Positions 1 through 7,707 of a DNA stretch of 48,061 nt are shown piece after piece. The stretch lies in assembly GCA_026706395.1 (NCBI GenBank), contig JAPOYU010000106.1, positions 1 to 48,061 of the forward strand, written 5' to 3'. Position 1 is the first letter of the stretch. Every line of letters starts with the position of its first letter. The stretch is from Chloroflexota bacterium. GTDB taxonomy: Bacteria > Chloroflexota > Anaerolineae > Aggregatilineales > Phototrophicaceae. Position numbers and translations under genes: made by a program. The notes below the pieces were generated by a model. It saw only the letters and a program-made list of their open reading frames with translations. It had not been told where the DNA came from and did no database searches.

Positions 1-1290
1 GGGTTTGCCGATAGCGCGTTTGCAAGTGCGCTTGGCGCGGCCCGTGACTGTACTCTCGCGGAGGACGTGGCCTTCATGCTCGGACGAGAGCTGGCCGCCC
101 TCGGCATCAACTGGAACTTCGCCCCGGTCGCCGATATCGCGCATCAGCCGGACAATCCGTCAGTGAGCACCCGATCCGTCGGCGAGGACGGCGCCCTGGT
201 CAGTCAAATCGTGTCAGCCCAGATTCGCGGTTTCCAGCGCGCCGGCGTCGCCGCCACCGTCAAGCATTTTCCCGGGCTGGGCAATACCATCATCGACACG
301 CATGACGCCCTGGCCAAAGTCTCCGGCTCGCTGAATTACCTATACGAAAACGATCTCTTTCCCTTTCGCGACGCCATCAATGCCGATGTCGCCTGCGTGA
401 TGCTGACGCATGTGATGTACGAAGCGCTCGACGAGGCGCATCCGGCGACGCTGTCGCCGCGGATCGTTACAGGTCTGCTGCGGAGTGAATTCGGCTACGA
501 CGGCGCTGTTTGCACCGACTGCATGGAAATGAAGGCGATCACCGATGGCTTCGGCGCAGGTGAAGCAGCCGTTCTGGCGGTGGAAGCCGGCGTCGACATG
601 CCCTTGTACTCGCATTCGCGCCGGCGCCAGCAGGCCGCCTACCAGGCTCTGCTTCGGGCGGTCAAATCGGGGCGAATTCCCCAGTCGCGTATCGATGAAT
701 CGGTGGCCCGTATTCAGGCCTTGAAGGCGGATTACGCACTCAAAGATCGGCCACAATTAGACGTGGTCGCCTGTGAGGCGCATCAAGCGCTCGCGCTTAG
801 AGCGGCCCGCGCCGGCTTGGTCATGGTCAAGCGGGGATCCGCCTGGCCCATCGACTCGCAGAATACGAAAATAGCCTTGATAGAGTTTGTTTCCCGTCAG
901 GTCTCAGACGCGGTCGATCGCGCCTCAAACAGCCAGTTTTCCCGGTCCATCTCGGAGCGCATCGGCCATGTCCCTTGTCTTCTTCTCGATCCCACAGCGC
1001 CCGATTCAAAATCCATCGAGTTCATGGTAGGCGAGGCGGATGTCGTGATTCTCGTGACGCGCAACGCCCACATGCACCGCAAGCAGCGTCAACTCGCCCA
1101 GCGGATCATCGATCTCGCCAAACGCGTAATACTCGTCTGCGCACGCAACACTTACGATGCTGGTTTGCTGACCCGAGCCGATACGATTATCTGCAGCAAC
1201 GGCGACAGCCGGCCATCGCTGGTCGCGGCGGCTGAAGCGGTCTGCGGCGAAGTCCGTCCGAATGGCGAACTCACGGTGCGGCTGAAATGA
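1..1290 (+). CDS. nagZ: Beta-N-acetylhexosaminidase, GH3 family (NagZ-like), 5' truncated by window edge
   Basis: Glycoside hydrolase family 3 enzyme that removes GlcNAc from muropeptide fragments. The frame is open from base 1 and reads into the window without a stop, so the true start lies upstream; the GTG at 67 is only an internal codon. The family signature KHFPGLG is followed by DTH (295-303), which matches the Asp-His catalytic dyad of Gram-positive-type NagZ. The TDCMEMKAI segment carries the nucleophile Asp (517-519). A further ~150 residues follow the barrel, as in two-domain NagZ proteins. Whether it is exported cannot be judged without the N-terminus. It overlaps the next gene by ATGA (1287-1290), so the two are translationally coupled. 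The downstream murK- and murQ-like genes support a role in peptidoglycan recycling. Confidence 0.88.
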   Translation, partial: GFADSAFASALGAARDCTLAEDVAFMLGRELAALGINWNFAPVADIAHQPDNPSVSTRSVGEDGALVSQIVSAQIRGFQRAGVAATVKHFPGLGNTIIDTHDALAKVSGSLNYLYENDLFPFRDAINADVACVMLTHVMYEALDEAHPATLSPRIVTGLLRSEFGYDGAVCTDCMEMKAITDGFGAGEAAVLAVEAGVDMPLYSHSRRRQQAAYQALLRAVKSGRIPQSRIDESVARIQALKADYALKDRPQLDVVACEAHQALALRAARAGLVMVKRGSAWPIDSQNTKIALIEFVSRQVSDAVDRASNSQFSRSISERIGHVPCLLLDPTAPDSKSIEFMVGEADVVILVTRNAHMHRKQRQLAQRIIDLAKRVILVCARNTYDAGLLTRADTIICSNGDSRPSLVAAAEAVCGEVRPNGELTVRLK

Positions 1291-2486
1291 AGGCAGACTT
1301 CGCCCAGCCCGCCTTGAACCGGCTCATCGAGCGGCGCCTTCCGCATACCTTTCCAGCGCTCAGCGTCTGCGTGATGCACCGCGGTGAAACGATCCTGCAC
1401 GATGCCTGGGGCTGGATCGACCCCGATACACGCCGGGCCAAGGTCAGCACAGAGTCGCTTTTCGACCTGGCGTCAGTCAGCAAGCTCATCGTGGAGACGA
1501 GTTTTCTCGTCCTGGCCGACGCTGGCAAAGTCTCGCTGGAAAGCGCTCTGGTTGAGGTCTTGCCCGAGTTCGGTCGCGTCAGCCCACGCGCAATTGGCAG
1601 CGGTCAAGATCCGCATACCCGCGACTTCTTCGCGATCGAGGCGCCATTCCGCGGCGGGAGCGTCAACCCGGCCGATGTCACGTTCAGGCATCTGCTCACG
1701 CATAGTTCCGGCTTGCCGCCCTGGCGCTCCGTCTATTTGCTGGCGGCTGAAGAACCCCCGCCGCCGCCCGCTGCGGGCCAACCATACGCCGTCGAACGCT
1801 GGGGCAGGGGCTTGGCAGCGATGGTCGAATTTCCCTTCGCTGGCACAATCGGCGACACTGTGCGCTACACCGATATCGGCATCATGCTCCTGGGTGAAGC
1901 CGTCGCCCGTCTGCAAGGTTGCCGCCTCGACCAAGCGGTCGGCGAACTCGTCCTGAAGCCGCTCGGCCTTGCCAGCTTCACCTATAACCCGGCGGCCAGT
2001 GGCATCCCGCTGGAAAACATCGTACCGACCGAATACGACGACCATTGGCGCTATCGCCGCGCCTGGGGCGAAGTTCACGATGAGAACGCTTGCGGCGTCG
2101 GCGGCATCGCCGGTCACGCCGGGCTATTCGCCACCGCTGCTGATGTCGCCCGTTTCGGCCAAGCCTGGCTCTCGGGCGATGCGCGTTTGGCCATCAGCCG
2201 CGAATTGCGCGCCGACGCCATACGCCAGCATGTGAGCGGGCAGTACAGGCTTGGGTTGGGCTGGATGCTAAAGGCGCAGTCCGATTCCTCCGCCGGAGAC
2301 CGGTTCAGCGCCGCTTCCTACGGGCACACTGGCTTCACCGGAACATCGCTTTGGATTGATCCAGCGCGTCAACTGGTCTGCGCGGTCTTGACCAACCGCG
2401 TGTATCACGGACGGTATCCCGACGGCATCCATAGCTTCCGGCGCGCTTTCCACGATATCATCGCCGAGGCGGTGGACGCGCGATGA
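1287..2486 (+). CDS. Serine hydrolase of the class C beta-lactamase family, AmiE-like
   Basis: A 399-residue member of the beta-lactamase/esterase family. The SxxK motif is S63-V-S-K66 (LASVSKL), a Tyr motif follows in RYTDIG, and the third box is GHTG near the C-terminus. No signal peptide is evident. In Bacillus subtilis the nagZ-linked protein of this family, AmiE, is an N-acetylmuramyl-L-alanine amidase that works after NagZ. Here the gene is in the same place, coupled by ATGA overlaps to nagZ upstream and to the sugar kinase downstream. Amidase activity is therefore the best inference. The family also contains esterases and DD-peptidases, and sequence alone does not settle the substrate. 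Confidence 0.8.
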   Translation: MKADFAQPALNRLIERRLPHTFPALSVCVMHRGETILHDAWGWIDPDTRRAKVSTESLFDLASVSKLIVETSFLVLADAGKVSLESALVEVLPEFGRVSPRAIGSGQDPHTRDFFAIEAPFRGGSVNPADVTFRHLLTHSSGLPPWRSVYLLAAEEPPPPPAAGQPYAVERWGRGLAAMVEFPFAGTIGDTVRYTDIGIMLLGEAVARLQGCRLDQAVGELVLKPLGLASFTYNPAASGIPLENIVPTEYDDHWRYRRAWGEVHDENACGVGGIAGHAGLFATAADVARFGQAWLSGDARLAISRELRADAIRQHVSGQYRLGLGWMLKAQSDSSAGDRFSAASYGHTGFTGTSLWIDPARQLVCAVLTNRVYHGRYPDGIHSFRRAFHDIIAEAVDAR

Positions 2487-3436
2487 AAGAGCCGCTGTTC
2501 ATGGGTGTAGATGGCGGCGGCAGCACACTCCGCGTCGCTATCGTCAATGCCGAGCTCCACGTGCTCGCCACCGAGAGGGGCGCCCCGGTTAATCCAAGCA
2601 TTATCGGTCGTGAAGCCGCCCAAATGGCCATTCGAAACGGAATCGTGGACGCCCTAGGACAAGCGCGCCTGCAGCCACAGGATATCACCGCCCTTTCATT
2701 TGGCATCGCCGGCGCCTCCAACTTGCATAGCGGAGAATGGCTCGCCGAGACGGTAGGACCGGCGCTGCCGGAAAGTCTGCTCGTGCCCAGCTCCGACCTT
2801 GAGATCGCACTGGTTGGCGCTCTTGCGCAGCGCCACGGAATCCTGCTGCTGGCCGGAACCGGCAGCGCGGTTTACGGGGTCGCGCCAAGCGGTCAGCAGC
2901 TTCAAGTCGGCGGCTGGGGCTATCTCTTGGGAGATGAAGGCAGTGGCTACTGGATCGGCCGGGAATTGCTTCGCCGTGTCATTGCGAGCTTTGACGAGGG
3001 CCCGTCCAGCCGGGAATACGCGCTGATACGCCTGTGCCTGGAACAGCTGGGCTTGACCGAAGTTCGCCAGATTGTCGCCTGGCTGTATCGGGCTGAAGAG
3101 CCGCCGGTTACGAGGATCGCAGGCTTGGCTGAACTTGTCCTGAACATGGCGGCAAATGACAGCAAATCGGCGGATTGTGGCGGCCAATGGGCAATGGACG
3201 TCATAAAATCGGCGGCTGATCACTTGGTCCGCCAGGTCGAAGTCATGCGCGCACGCCTCGAGTACATGGGCGCGCCAATCGCATTCGCCGGCGGCTTGCT
3301 CGATAATGACAACGTCCTTTCGGCGCTGGTTGCGCATCGCTTGGGCTTGCCCGAGCGCCCGGAAGCAAAGCATCCGCCGGTCATCGGCGCGGCCCTGCTG
3401 GCGAAGATGGAATGGAGCTTGGCAAAGGCGATATGA
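2483..3436 (+). CDS. BadF/BadG-type sugar kinase, probable GlcNAc/MurNAc kinase (MurK-like)
   Basis: A 317-residue kinase of the BadF/BadG/BcrA/BcrD ATPase family in the ASKHA fold. The N-terminal phosphate loop is MGVDGGGSTLRVAIVN; an LAGTGSAVYG loop and a late AFAGGLLDND segment complete the nucleotide site. Members of this family phosphorylate N-acetylglucosamine, and the clostridial MurK also phosphorylates N-acetylmuramic acid. Its position directly before a MurQ etherase, which needs MurNAc-6-P, and the absence of a PTS gene in view argue for MurNAc/GlcNAc kinase activity. The start ATG at 2483 overlaps the upstream stop (ATGA). Confidence 0.8.
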   Translation: MKEPLFMGVDGGGSTLRVAIVNAELHVLATERGAPVNPSIIGREAAQMAIRNGIVDALGQARLQPQDITALSFGIAGASNLHSGEWLAETVGPALPESLLVPSSDLEIALVGALAQRHGILLLAGTGSAVYGVAPSGQQLQVGGWGYLLGDEGSGYWIGRELLRRVIASFDEGPSSREYALIRLCLEQLGLTEVRQIVAWLYRAEEPPVTRIAGLAELVLNMAANDSKSADCGGQWAMDVIKSAADHLVRQVEVMRARLEYMGAPIAFAGGLLDNDNVLSALVAHRLGLPERPEAKHPPVIGAALLAKMEWSLAKAI

Positions 3437-4323
3437 CACTCAGGACTGAATCCGTAAATTCAGACAGCCGGCACATTGACAAACTCTCAACTGGGGAGAT
3501 TCTCAATATGATCAACGCCGAGGATGCCAAGGTGGCGCCCGCGGTTGGAGCGGCGCTGCCGCAAATCGCTCTCGCAGTGGACGCGATCGTAGGGACCCTG
3601 CAGGATGGGGGACGGCTCTTCTACGTTGGCGCGGGGACCAGCGGAAGGCTGGGCATCCTGGACGCCGTGGAATGCGTTCCCACGTTTAGCGCGTCGCCAG
3701 ATCTGGTTCAGGGCATCATCGCCGGTGGATCGCGGGCGCTGACCCAATCTGTGGAAGGCGCGGAGGACGACCCGGCGGGGGCAGAGCGTGACCTGCAGGC
3801 GCGTGGTTTGCGAGCGAGCGATGTCGTCTGTGGCATCGCAGCCAGCGGGCGTACGCCCTACGTCATCGGCGCGCTGCAGACTGCGCGAAAGCTGGGAGCG
3901 CGTACCATTGCAATCGCCTGCAATCCCGATTCGCCGATCGCTGAACTGGCGGAGATCGGCATCAGCGTCGATCTGGGACCGGAGGTGATCAGCGGCTCGA
4001 CGCGCATGAAAGCCGGCAGCGCGCAGAAGATGATCCTCAATATGCTAAGCACGGCGACGATGATTCGTCTGGGCAAGGTTTATGGCAACTTGATGGTCGA
4101 CGTCAAAGTCACCAACCAGAAGCTGATGGGGCGCGCCCTTCGGCTCGTCCAGAGCTTGGGCGATGTCGACGAAGCGCGCGCGCGGCAGCTTCTCGATCTC
4201 GCGGATCTGGAGGTCAAGACGGCAATTGTCATGGGGCGTAAAGCGGTCAGCGCGGAGCAAGCCCGGCATCAACTGAACCGGGCGGATGGCAAGCTCCGAG
4301 ATCTAATCGGCGATGTCGATTGA
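3433..4323 (+). CDS. murQ: N-acetylmuramic acid 6-phosphate etherase
   Basis: A 296-residue SIS-domain etherase that splits MurNAc-6-phosphate into GlcNAc-6-phosphate and D-lactate in the cytoplasm. The family signatures are clear: LRTESVN near the start, GAGTSGRLGILDAVE at the sugar-phosphate site and SGSTRMKAGSAQK with the SIS serine/arginine cluster. The frame extends upstream to 3412, but the ATG at 3433 overlaps the kinase stop as ATGA and gives the usual MurQ N-terminus, so it is preferred. It is the last gene of the recycling operon and faces the enoyl-CoA hydratase gene with only 6 bases between stops. Confidence 0.95.
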   Translation: MTLRTESVNSDSRHIDKLSTGEILNMINAEDAKVAPAVGAALPQIALAVDAIVGTLQDGGRLFYVGAGTSGRLGILDAVECVPTFSASPDLVQGIIAGGSRALTQSVEGAEDDPAGAERDLQARGLRASDVVCGIAASGRTPYVIGALQTARKLGARTIAIACNPDSPIAELAEIGISVDLGPEVISGSTRMKAGSAQKMILNMLSTATMIRLGKVYGNLMVDVKVTNQKLMGRALRLVQSLGDVDEARARQLLDLADLEVKTAIVMGRKAVSAEQARHQLNRADGKLRDLIGDVD

Positions 4324-4329
4324 GGGCGT

Positions 4330-5118
4330 CTACTTGCCTTCCCAGTCGATCGGGTATGTCTTGTCCAGCATGGCTTGCACCGCGTTACGAAAGTCGGCGC
4401 TGCGAAAGAGCTGCGCCTGTGCCCAAGCCTCGATATTCAATCCGCGCGGATTATCGACGATGTCGTTGATGACGCGCTTGGCGTAACTAACGGCGAGCGG
4501 CGCCGCGTCCGTCAGCGCGTCAACATAGCCGGCGATGCCTTGTTCCAGATCTGCTTTCGGGAAGACCGCATCAACCAGTCCCCAATCAAGCGCCTTCTGC
4601 AGTTCAATGTTTCTGCCCGTCATGATCAGGTCTTTCGCGCGCGATGGGCCGATGAGTTTGACCAGGCGCACGGCGCCGCCGACATCGGGAATTATGCCGA
4701 GGCGCGCTTCCGGCAGGCCAAGCTTCGTGCGTTCAGCCGCAATGCGGAAATCGCAGGCGAGCGCCAGCTCCAGCGCCAAGCCAAGGCAATAGCCCTGCAT
4801 AACGCAGATAACCGGCAAGGAGCAACGTTCGATCTTGTTCAGAACCGCCTGATAACGCGCAGTAAAGGGGAAGAGGTTGTTTTGCAGTCCGGAATCAAGC
4901 GGGTGGAACTGACTAAGATCGATACCGGAGGAGAACACACGGCCGGCCGCGCGGACGACGACCGCTCTCAGGCCTTGGGAGAACTGGCTTTCGGCTTCAT
5001 CAAACGTGGATGACAGCGCCTCCATCATTTCGTCGTTGATGGCGTTGCGCTGTTGTGGACGATTCAGCATGACCTCGAAGACAGCGCCGTCGCGGCGAGA
5101 GACGATCAAATCAGACAT
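4330..5118 (-). CDS. Enoyl-CoA hydratase/isomerase family protein
   Basis: A 262-residue crotonase-fold protein. The oxyanion-hole region is SSGIDLSQF, and both catalytic acids of true hydratases are present: E117 in LALELALACDF and E137 in LGLPEARLGIIP, 20 residues apart as in rat mitochondrial hydratase. It therefore probably hydrates trans-2-enoyl-CoA in fatty-acid oxidation or a related CoA pathway; the exact acyl chain cannot be read. It lies 30 bases downstream of fabD on the same strand and is probably co-transcribed with it. The first Gly of the usual GGG/GGA stretch is replaced by Leu-Ala (GLALE), a modest variation. Confidence 0.85.
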   Translation of the reverse strand: MSDLIVSRRDGAVFEVMLNRPQQRNAINDEMMEALSSTFDEAESQFSQGLRAVVVRAAGRVFSSGIDLSQFHPLDSGLQNNLFPFTARYQAVLNKIERCSLPVICVMQGYCLGLALELALACDFRIAAERTKLGLPEARLGIIPDVGGAVRLVKLIGPSRAKDLIMTGRNIELQKALDWGLVDAVFPKADLEQGIAGYVDALTDAAPLAVSYAKRVINDIVDNPRGLNIEAWAQAQLFRSADFRNAVQAMLDKTYPIDWEGK

Positions 5119-5148
5119 GAGTGCGCTTCCCCGCGCCGGTATACATCC

Positions 5149-6099
5149 TCATTGTGATGCCAGAAAGGCGTCCAGCGCGTCAACCGTGTCGAGGTTGACA
5201 CGGGTTTTCGAACGATCGATTCGACGCAGCAAGCCGGTCAGCACATTGCCGGCGCCGATCTCGATGAAAGTCTGCGCGCCCGCCTCAATGATGGCGCGCA
5301 TGGAATCCGTCCAGCGAACCGATTGCGTCAACTGGTGATCCAGTTCATTGCGAATGGCCCCCGCGCTTTGCAGCGGCTGCGCATTTACATTTCCAAATAC
5401 CGGGATCGTCGGCGTCGAGAAGCGGGTGTCATGCACCGCTTCCAGGAATCCCTCCAGAGCGGAGGCCATCAGCGGTGAATGCGCGGCGACGCTCACGGAC
5501 AGCTTGACAGCGCGGCGCGCGCCAGCCTCGGACGCCAGCTCTATCAGGCGATCAACCGCCGCGATATCGCCGGAGACGACGACCTGCCCCGGGCAATTGT
5601 CGTTCGCCAGGACGACGATCTTGCCGGTCTCATCTGTAACGGACTTGCATAAATCTTCAACCTGCGCCGCCTCAAGAGCCAGCACAGCCGCCATAGCGCC
5701 CGGATTCTCTTCGCCGGCTTGCTGCATATAGCACCCGCGAGCATAGACCAGCTTTAAGCCTTCGTCGAAGCTGAGCGCATTCGCCGCTGTCAGAGCGCTG
5801 AATTCGCCGAGGCTGTGCCCGGCTGCCCAGGCCGGCTGCGCATCCGGCAGGAGGTCGCACAGGACCCGCCAGACCGCCACGCTACTGACGTAAAGCGCCG
5901 GCTGCGTGTTGATGGTTTGGTTCAACTCTTCGGCGGGACCATGCCAGCAGATCTGCGACAGCTTGAAGCCGAGCAGGTCGTCCGCTTGGGCAAAGGTCTC
6001 TCGCGCGATTTGATACCGCGCTGAAAAGTCCGCGCCCATGCCGACCAGCTGCGAGCCCTGGCCGGGAAAGACGGCCGCTGCCGTATTCCAGTCCATCAT
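5149..6099 (-). CDS. fabD: Malonyl-CoA:ACP transacylase
   Basis: A 316-residue FabD that loads malonyl groups onto acyl carrier protein for fatty-acid synthesis. The N-terminal FPGQGSQLVGMG and the nucleophile elbow GHSLGEF with S96 are diagnostic; the partner His is in VAAHSPLM and an Arg lies in the QPALY...R segment. Length is normal. The start is one of two adjacent ATGs (6099 or 6096). It lies downstream of rpmF, a common neighbour of fatty-acid genes, but a strong terminator at 6141-6168 separates them, so expression depends on readthrough or a promoter just upstream that I could not identify. Confidence 0.95.
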   Translation of the reverse strand: MMDWNTAAAVFPGQGSQLVGMGADFSARYQIARETFAQADDLLGFKLSQICWHGPAEELNQTINTQPALYVSSVAVWRVLCDLLPDAQPAWAAGHSLGEFSALTAANALSFDEGLKLVYARGCYMQQAGEENPGAMAAVLALEAAQVEDLCKSVTDETGKIVVLANDNCPGQVVVSGDIAAVDRLIELASEAGARRAVKLSVSVAAHSPLMASALEGFLEAVHDTRFSTPTIPVFGNVNAQPLQSAGAIRNELDHQLTQSVRWTDSMRAIIEAGAQTFIEIGAGNVLTGLLRRIDRSKTRVNLDTVDALDAFLASQ

Positions 6100-6140
6100 A
6101 CTGACACTCGTTGGTCAGCCAGACAAGCAGTATGGCGCGC

Positions 6141-6168
6141 AAAAAAACCGTGCGGCATGGGCACGGTT
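6141..6168 (-). terminator. Rho-independent terminator after rpmF
   Basis: Read on the minus strand, a perfect 7-bp stem ACCGTGC/GCACGGT (plus-strand arms 6147-6153 and 6161-6167) with a 7-base loop is followed by seven T residues (6147-6141). It sits between the rpmF stop at 6192 and the fabD start at 6099, so it ends the rpmF transcript or attenuates into fabD. Confidence 0.85.
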
Positions 6169-6191
6169 CTCAATTGGCAGGCAGGCAAAGC

Positions 6192-6377
6192 CTATTCCTC
6201 CTTGACCTCAACGACCTGCTCACCGCGATAAGAACCGCATTTGGGACAAACGCGATGGGCGATGTGATATTCGCCGCAGCTTTCGCATTCAACCAGGTGG
6301 TTAAGGGTCAGGGCATCATGCGCCCGCCGACGATTTCGCCTCGATTTGGAGACTTTCCGCTTTGGAAGGGGCCCCAT
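6192..6377 (-). CDS. rpmF: 50S ribosomal protein L32
   Basis: A 61-residue ribosomal protein of the large subunit. The start MGPLPKRKVSKSRRNRRRAH is the usual basic L32 N-terminus, and C-x2-C (CESC) and C-x2-C (CPKC) form the zinc ribbon, so this is a zinc-type L32. The frame is open upstream to 6425, but that part overlaps the promoter -10 box; the ATG at 6377 has AGGAG seven to eight bases before it. It has its own consensus promoter (6424-6453) and a terminator at 6141-6168. Confidence 0.95.
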   Translation of the reverse strand: MGPLPKRKVSKSRRNRRRAHDALTLNHLVECESCGEYHIAHRVCPKCGSYRGEQVVEVKEE

Positions 6378-6423
6378 CGTCTTTCTCCTGTTGCTACTGC
6401 TTGATATCGGGCATAATCGGCGC

Positions 6424-6453
6424 ATTATACAAGTCAGGTATGAACACTGTCAA
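6424..6453 (-). promoter_or_regulatory. Consensus sigma-70 promoter of rpmF
   Basis: On the minus strand TTGACA (6453-6448) and TATAAT (6429-6424) are separated by 18 bases. Both boxes match the consensus exactly. Transcription would start near 6417, about 40 bases before the L32 start codon, which also argues against the longer upstream frame. Confidence 0.85.
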
Positions 6454-6509
6454 GCCGCGTAAATTCGGCGATTCGGCCGACCGATTGTCGCAATGCCGCG
6501 CCATCTACG

Positions 6510-7367
6510 ATGAATGAACTTAGTGTTTCAGAGAGAATACGCTCGATAGTTCGCTGTGATCCACTGCGAATGCAGTCGCTGACGGGCGGCAAGATCAGCC
6601 AGGTTCTGCGAGCGGACTTCGATGACGGCAACTCTATCGTCGCGAAGACCGGCGAACAAAGCCATGACCTCACGATTGAAGCGTACATGCTCGACACGCT
6701 GCGAGAGCGATCTGACCTGCCGGTGCCGCGCGTACTACATGCTGAGCCTGACCTCTTGCTGATGGAGCACATCGCCGGCACGGATGAGCTCAGGCCCGCG
6801 AGCCTGCGACATCTCGGCCGGCTGCTCGCTCACTGTCATCAGGCGCGCGGTCCAGCGTACGGACTCGAGCGCGATACGCTGATCGGTCCGCTACACCAGC
6901 CAAACCCGCCGACGGATTCGTGGATCAAGTTTTTCCGCGAGCACCGGCTGCTGTACATGACTGGTTTGGCGCGTGATTCGGGTGAACTGCCGAAGCCGCT
7001 GGAGGCTCGGCTGCGGGGATTTGCCGATGTCCTGGACGATTATCTCATCGAGCCGGACTTCCCAGCGCTGATACACGGCGACATCTGGCGGACGAACATA
7101 ATCGCGCGCGGCGATCACGTGGCGGGCATCATCGACCCGGCGCTCTATTATGCGCATAACGAAATGGAACTGGCTTACATGATGCTTTTCGATGGATTCG
7201 GTGATGACGTGTTTGACGCGTACTGTGAAATCAAGCCCATAGATCAAGAGTTCCGCGAGGTACGGCGGCACATCTATAATTTGTATCCCCTGCTGGTGCA
7301 CCTCATTATATTTGGCGCCAGGTACATCAAACCCCTGGAGGCGAGTCTTGCCAGATTCGGCTTTTAG
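6510..7367 (+). CDS. Fructosamine kinase family protein
   Basis: A 285-residue kinase of the fructosamine-3-kinase / aminoglycoside phosphotransferase superfamily. The catalytic loop is LIHGDIWRTN, with the metal-binding Asp in GIIDPALYYAHNEMELAY, a pattern typical of the fructosamine kinase branch rather than of antibiotic kinases. Bacterial members phosphorylate ribulosamine or fructosamine adducts on amines, including lysine side chains, so that the sugar falls off. It is divergent from rpmF. The lysine operon promoter starts 10 bases after its stop, so it is likely a separate transcript. No close functional assignment is possible beyond the family. Confidence 0.82.
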   Translation: MNELSVSERIRSIVRCDPLRMQSLTGGKISQVLRADFDDGNSIVAKTGEQSHDLTIEAYMLDTLRERSDLPVPRVLHAEPDLLLMEHIAGTDELRPASLRHLGRLLAHCHQARGPAYGLERDTLIGPLHQPNPPTDSWIKFFREHRLLYMTGLARDSGELPKPLEARLRGFADVLDDYLIEPDFPALIHGDIWRTNIIARGDHVAGIIDPALYYAHNEMELAYMMLFDGFGDDVFDAYCEIKPIDQEFREVRRHIYNLYPLLVHLIIFGARYIKPLEASLARFGF

Positions 7368-7377
7368 TTAGGTTGTA

Positions 7378-7406
7378 TTGGCATTTCGTCTGTTTTTTCG
7401 TACAAT
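7378..7406 (+). promoter_or_regulatory. Sigma-70 promoter of the lysine operon
   Basis: TTGGCA (7378-7383) and TACAAT (7401-7406) are separated by exactly 17 bases, the spacer being T-rich. The predicted start is near 7413-7415, giving a leader transcript of about 170 bases to the attenuator terminator and about 295 bases to lysW. Confidence 0.7.
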
Positions 7407-7474
7407 ATTATGCTAGTTGAAGCGCCGCTTAGGCGATAGACTAGCAGCTTGAAGAAAGACAGGCGCTGTACGGG

Positions 7475-7519
7475 ATGATTTACACAAGCAAGAAGGCCAA
7501 GAAGACCTGCACCCACTAA
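7475..7519 (+). CDS. Lysine-rich leader peptide (14 residues) of the lys operon
   Basis: The short frame reads MIYTSKKAKKTCTH and stops with TAA at 7517-7519. Four of fourteen codons are Lys (AAG at 7490-7495 and 7499-7504), placed mid-peptide as in classical attenuator leaders. An AGG at 7461-7463 lies 11 bases before the ATG as a weak ribosome site. The frame lies between the promoter and a rho-independent terminator, upstream of lysW, which is why it is taken as a regulatory peptide. Ribosome stalling here would report charged lysyl-tRNA. A lysine leader-peptide attenuator is known for the Thermus lysine genes; this assignment is an inference from codons and RNA pairing. Confidence 0.75.
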   Translation: MIYTSKKAKKTCTH

Positions 7520-7576
7520 GTATGGGCTTGTTTGTGCTGACTCATGAATTGAACACTCACCCGCCCATACGGCGGG
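7509..7576 (+). promoter_or_regulatory. Three-state lysine attenuator RNA (protector, antiterminator, terminator)
   Basis: Three mutually exclusive pairings are visible. Strand 1, CCCA (7512-7515, end of the leader peptide), pairs with TGGG (7523-7526). Strand 2, GTATGGGC (7520-7527), is perfectly complementary to strand 3, GCCCATAC (7563-7570). Strand 3 overlaps the 5' arm and loop of the terminator (7560-7576). A ribosome stalled at the Lys codons would cover to about 7516 and leave strand 2 free to form the antiterminator. A ribosome reaching the TAA would cover strand 2 and allow the terminator. This is the standard leader-peptide attenuation layout. Confidence 0.75.
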
Positions 7577-7582
7577 TTTTTT
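7560..7582 (+). terminator. Rho-independent terminator of the lys attenuator
   Basis: A 6-bp GC stem CCCGCC (7560-7565) / GGCGGG (7571-7576) with loop CATAC is followed directly by six T residues (7577-7582). It lies about 125 bases before lysW and no gene ends just before it except the leader peptide, so it is a conditional terminator. Confidence 0.85.
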
Positions 7583-7701
7583 GATTGTGAGCGATTACCC
7601 ACAGCCGCTCGGCGCGTAACCGGCGATAAGGGCTACCGCGCTCACACAAAATATCAATCTCGCCCAGCTACCGCGAACAGCGGTTTGATAAAAAAGGAGA
7701 A
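7583..7701 (+). other. lysW 5' untranslated segment with a long inverted repeat
   Basis: Non-coding. TGTGAGCG (7586-7593) is complementary to CGCTCACA (7639-7646), an 8-bp inverted repeat around a GC-rich 45-base segment. It could form a stem in the mRNA of transcripts that escape the attenuator or be a protein site. An AAGGAG ribosome site (7694-7699) ends the segment. Confidence 0.4.
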
Positions 7702-7707
7702 ATGATG

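Noticed and set aside
7585..7604. lac-operator-like half site (TTGTGAGCGATTA) after the lys attenuator
   Set aside because: Only half of the operator is present, there is no symmetric partner at the right spacing and no LacI-family gene in the window; treated only as part of the 8-bp inverted repeat.
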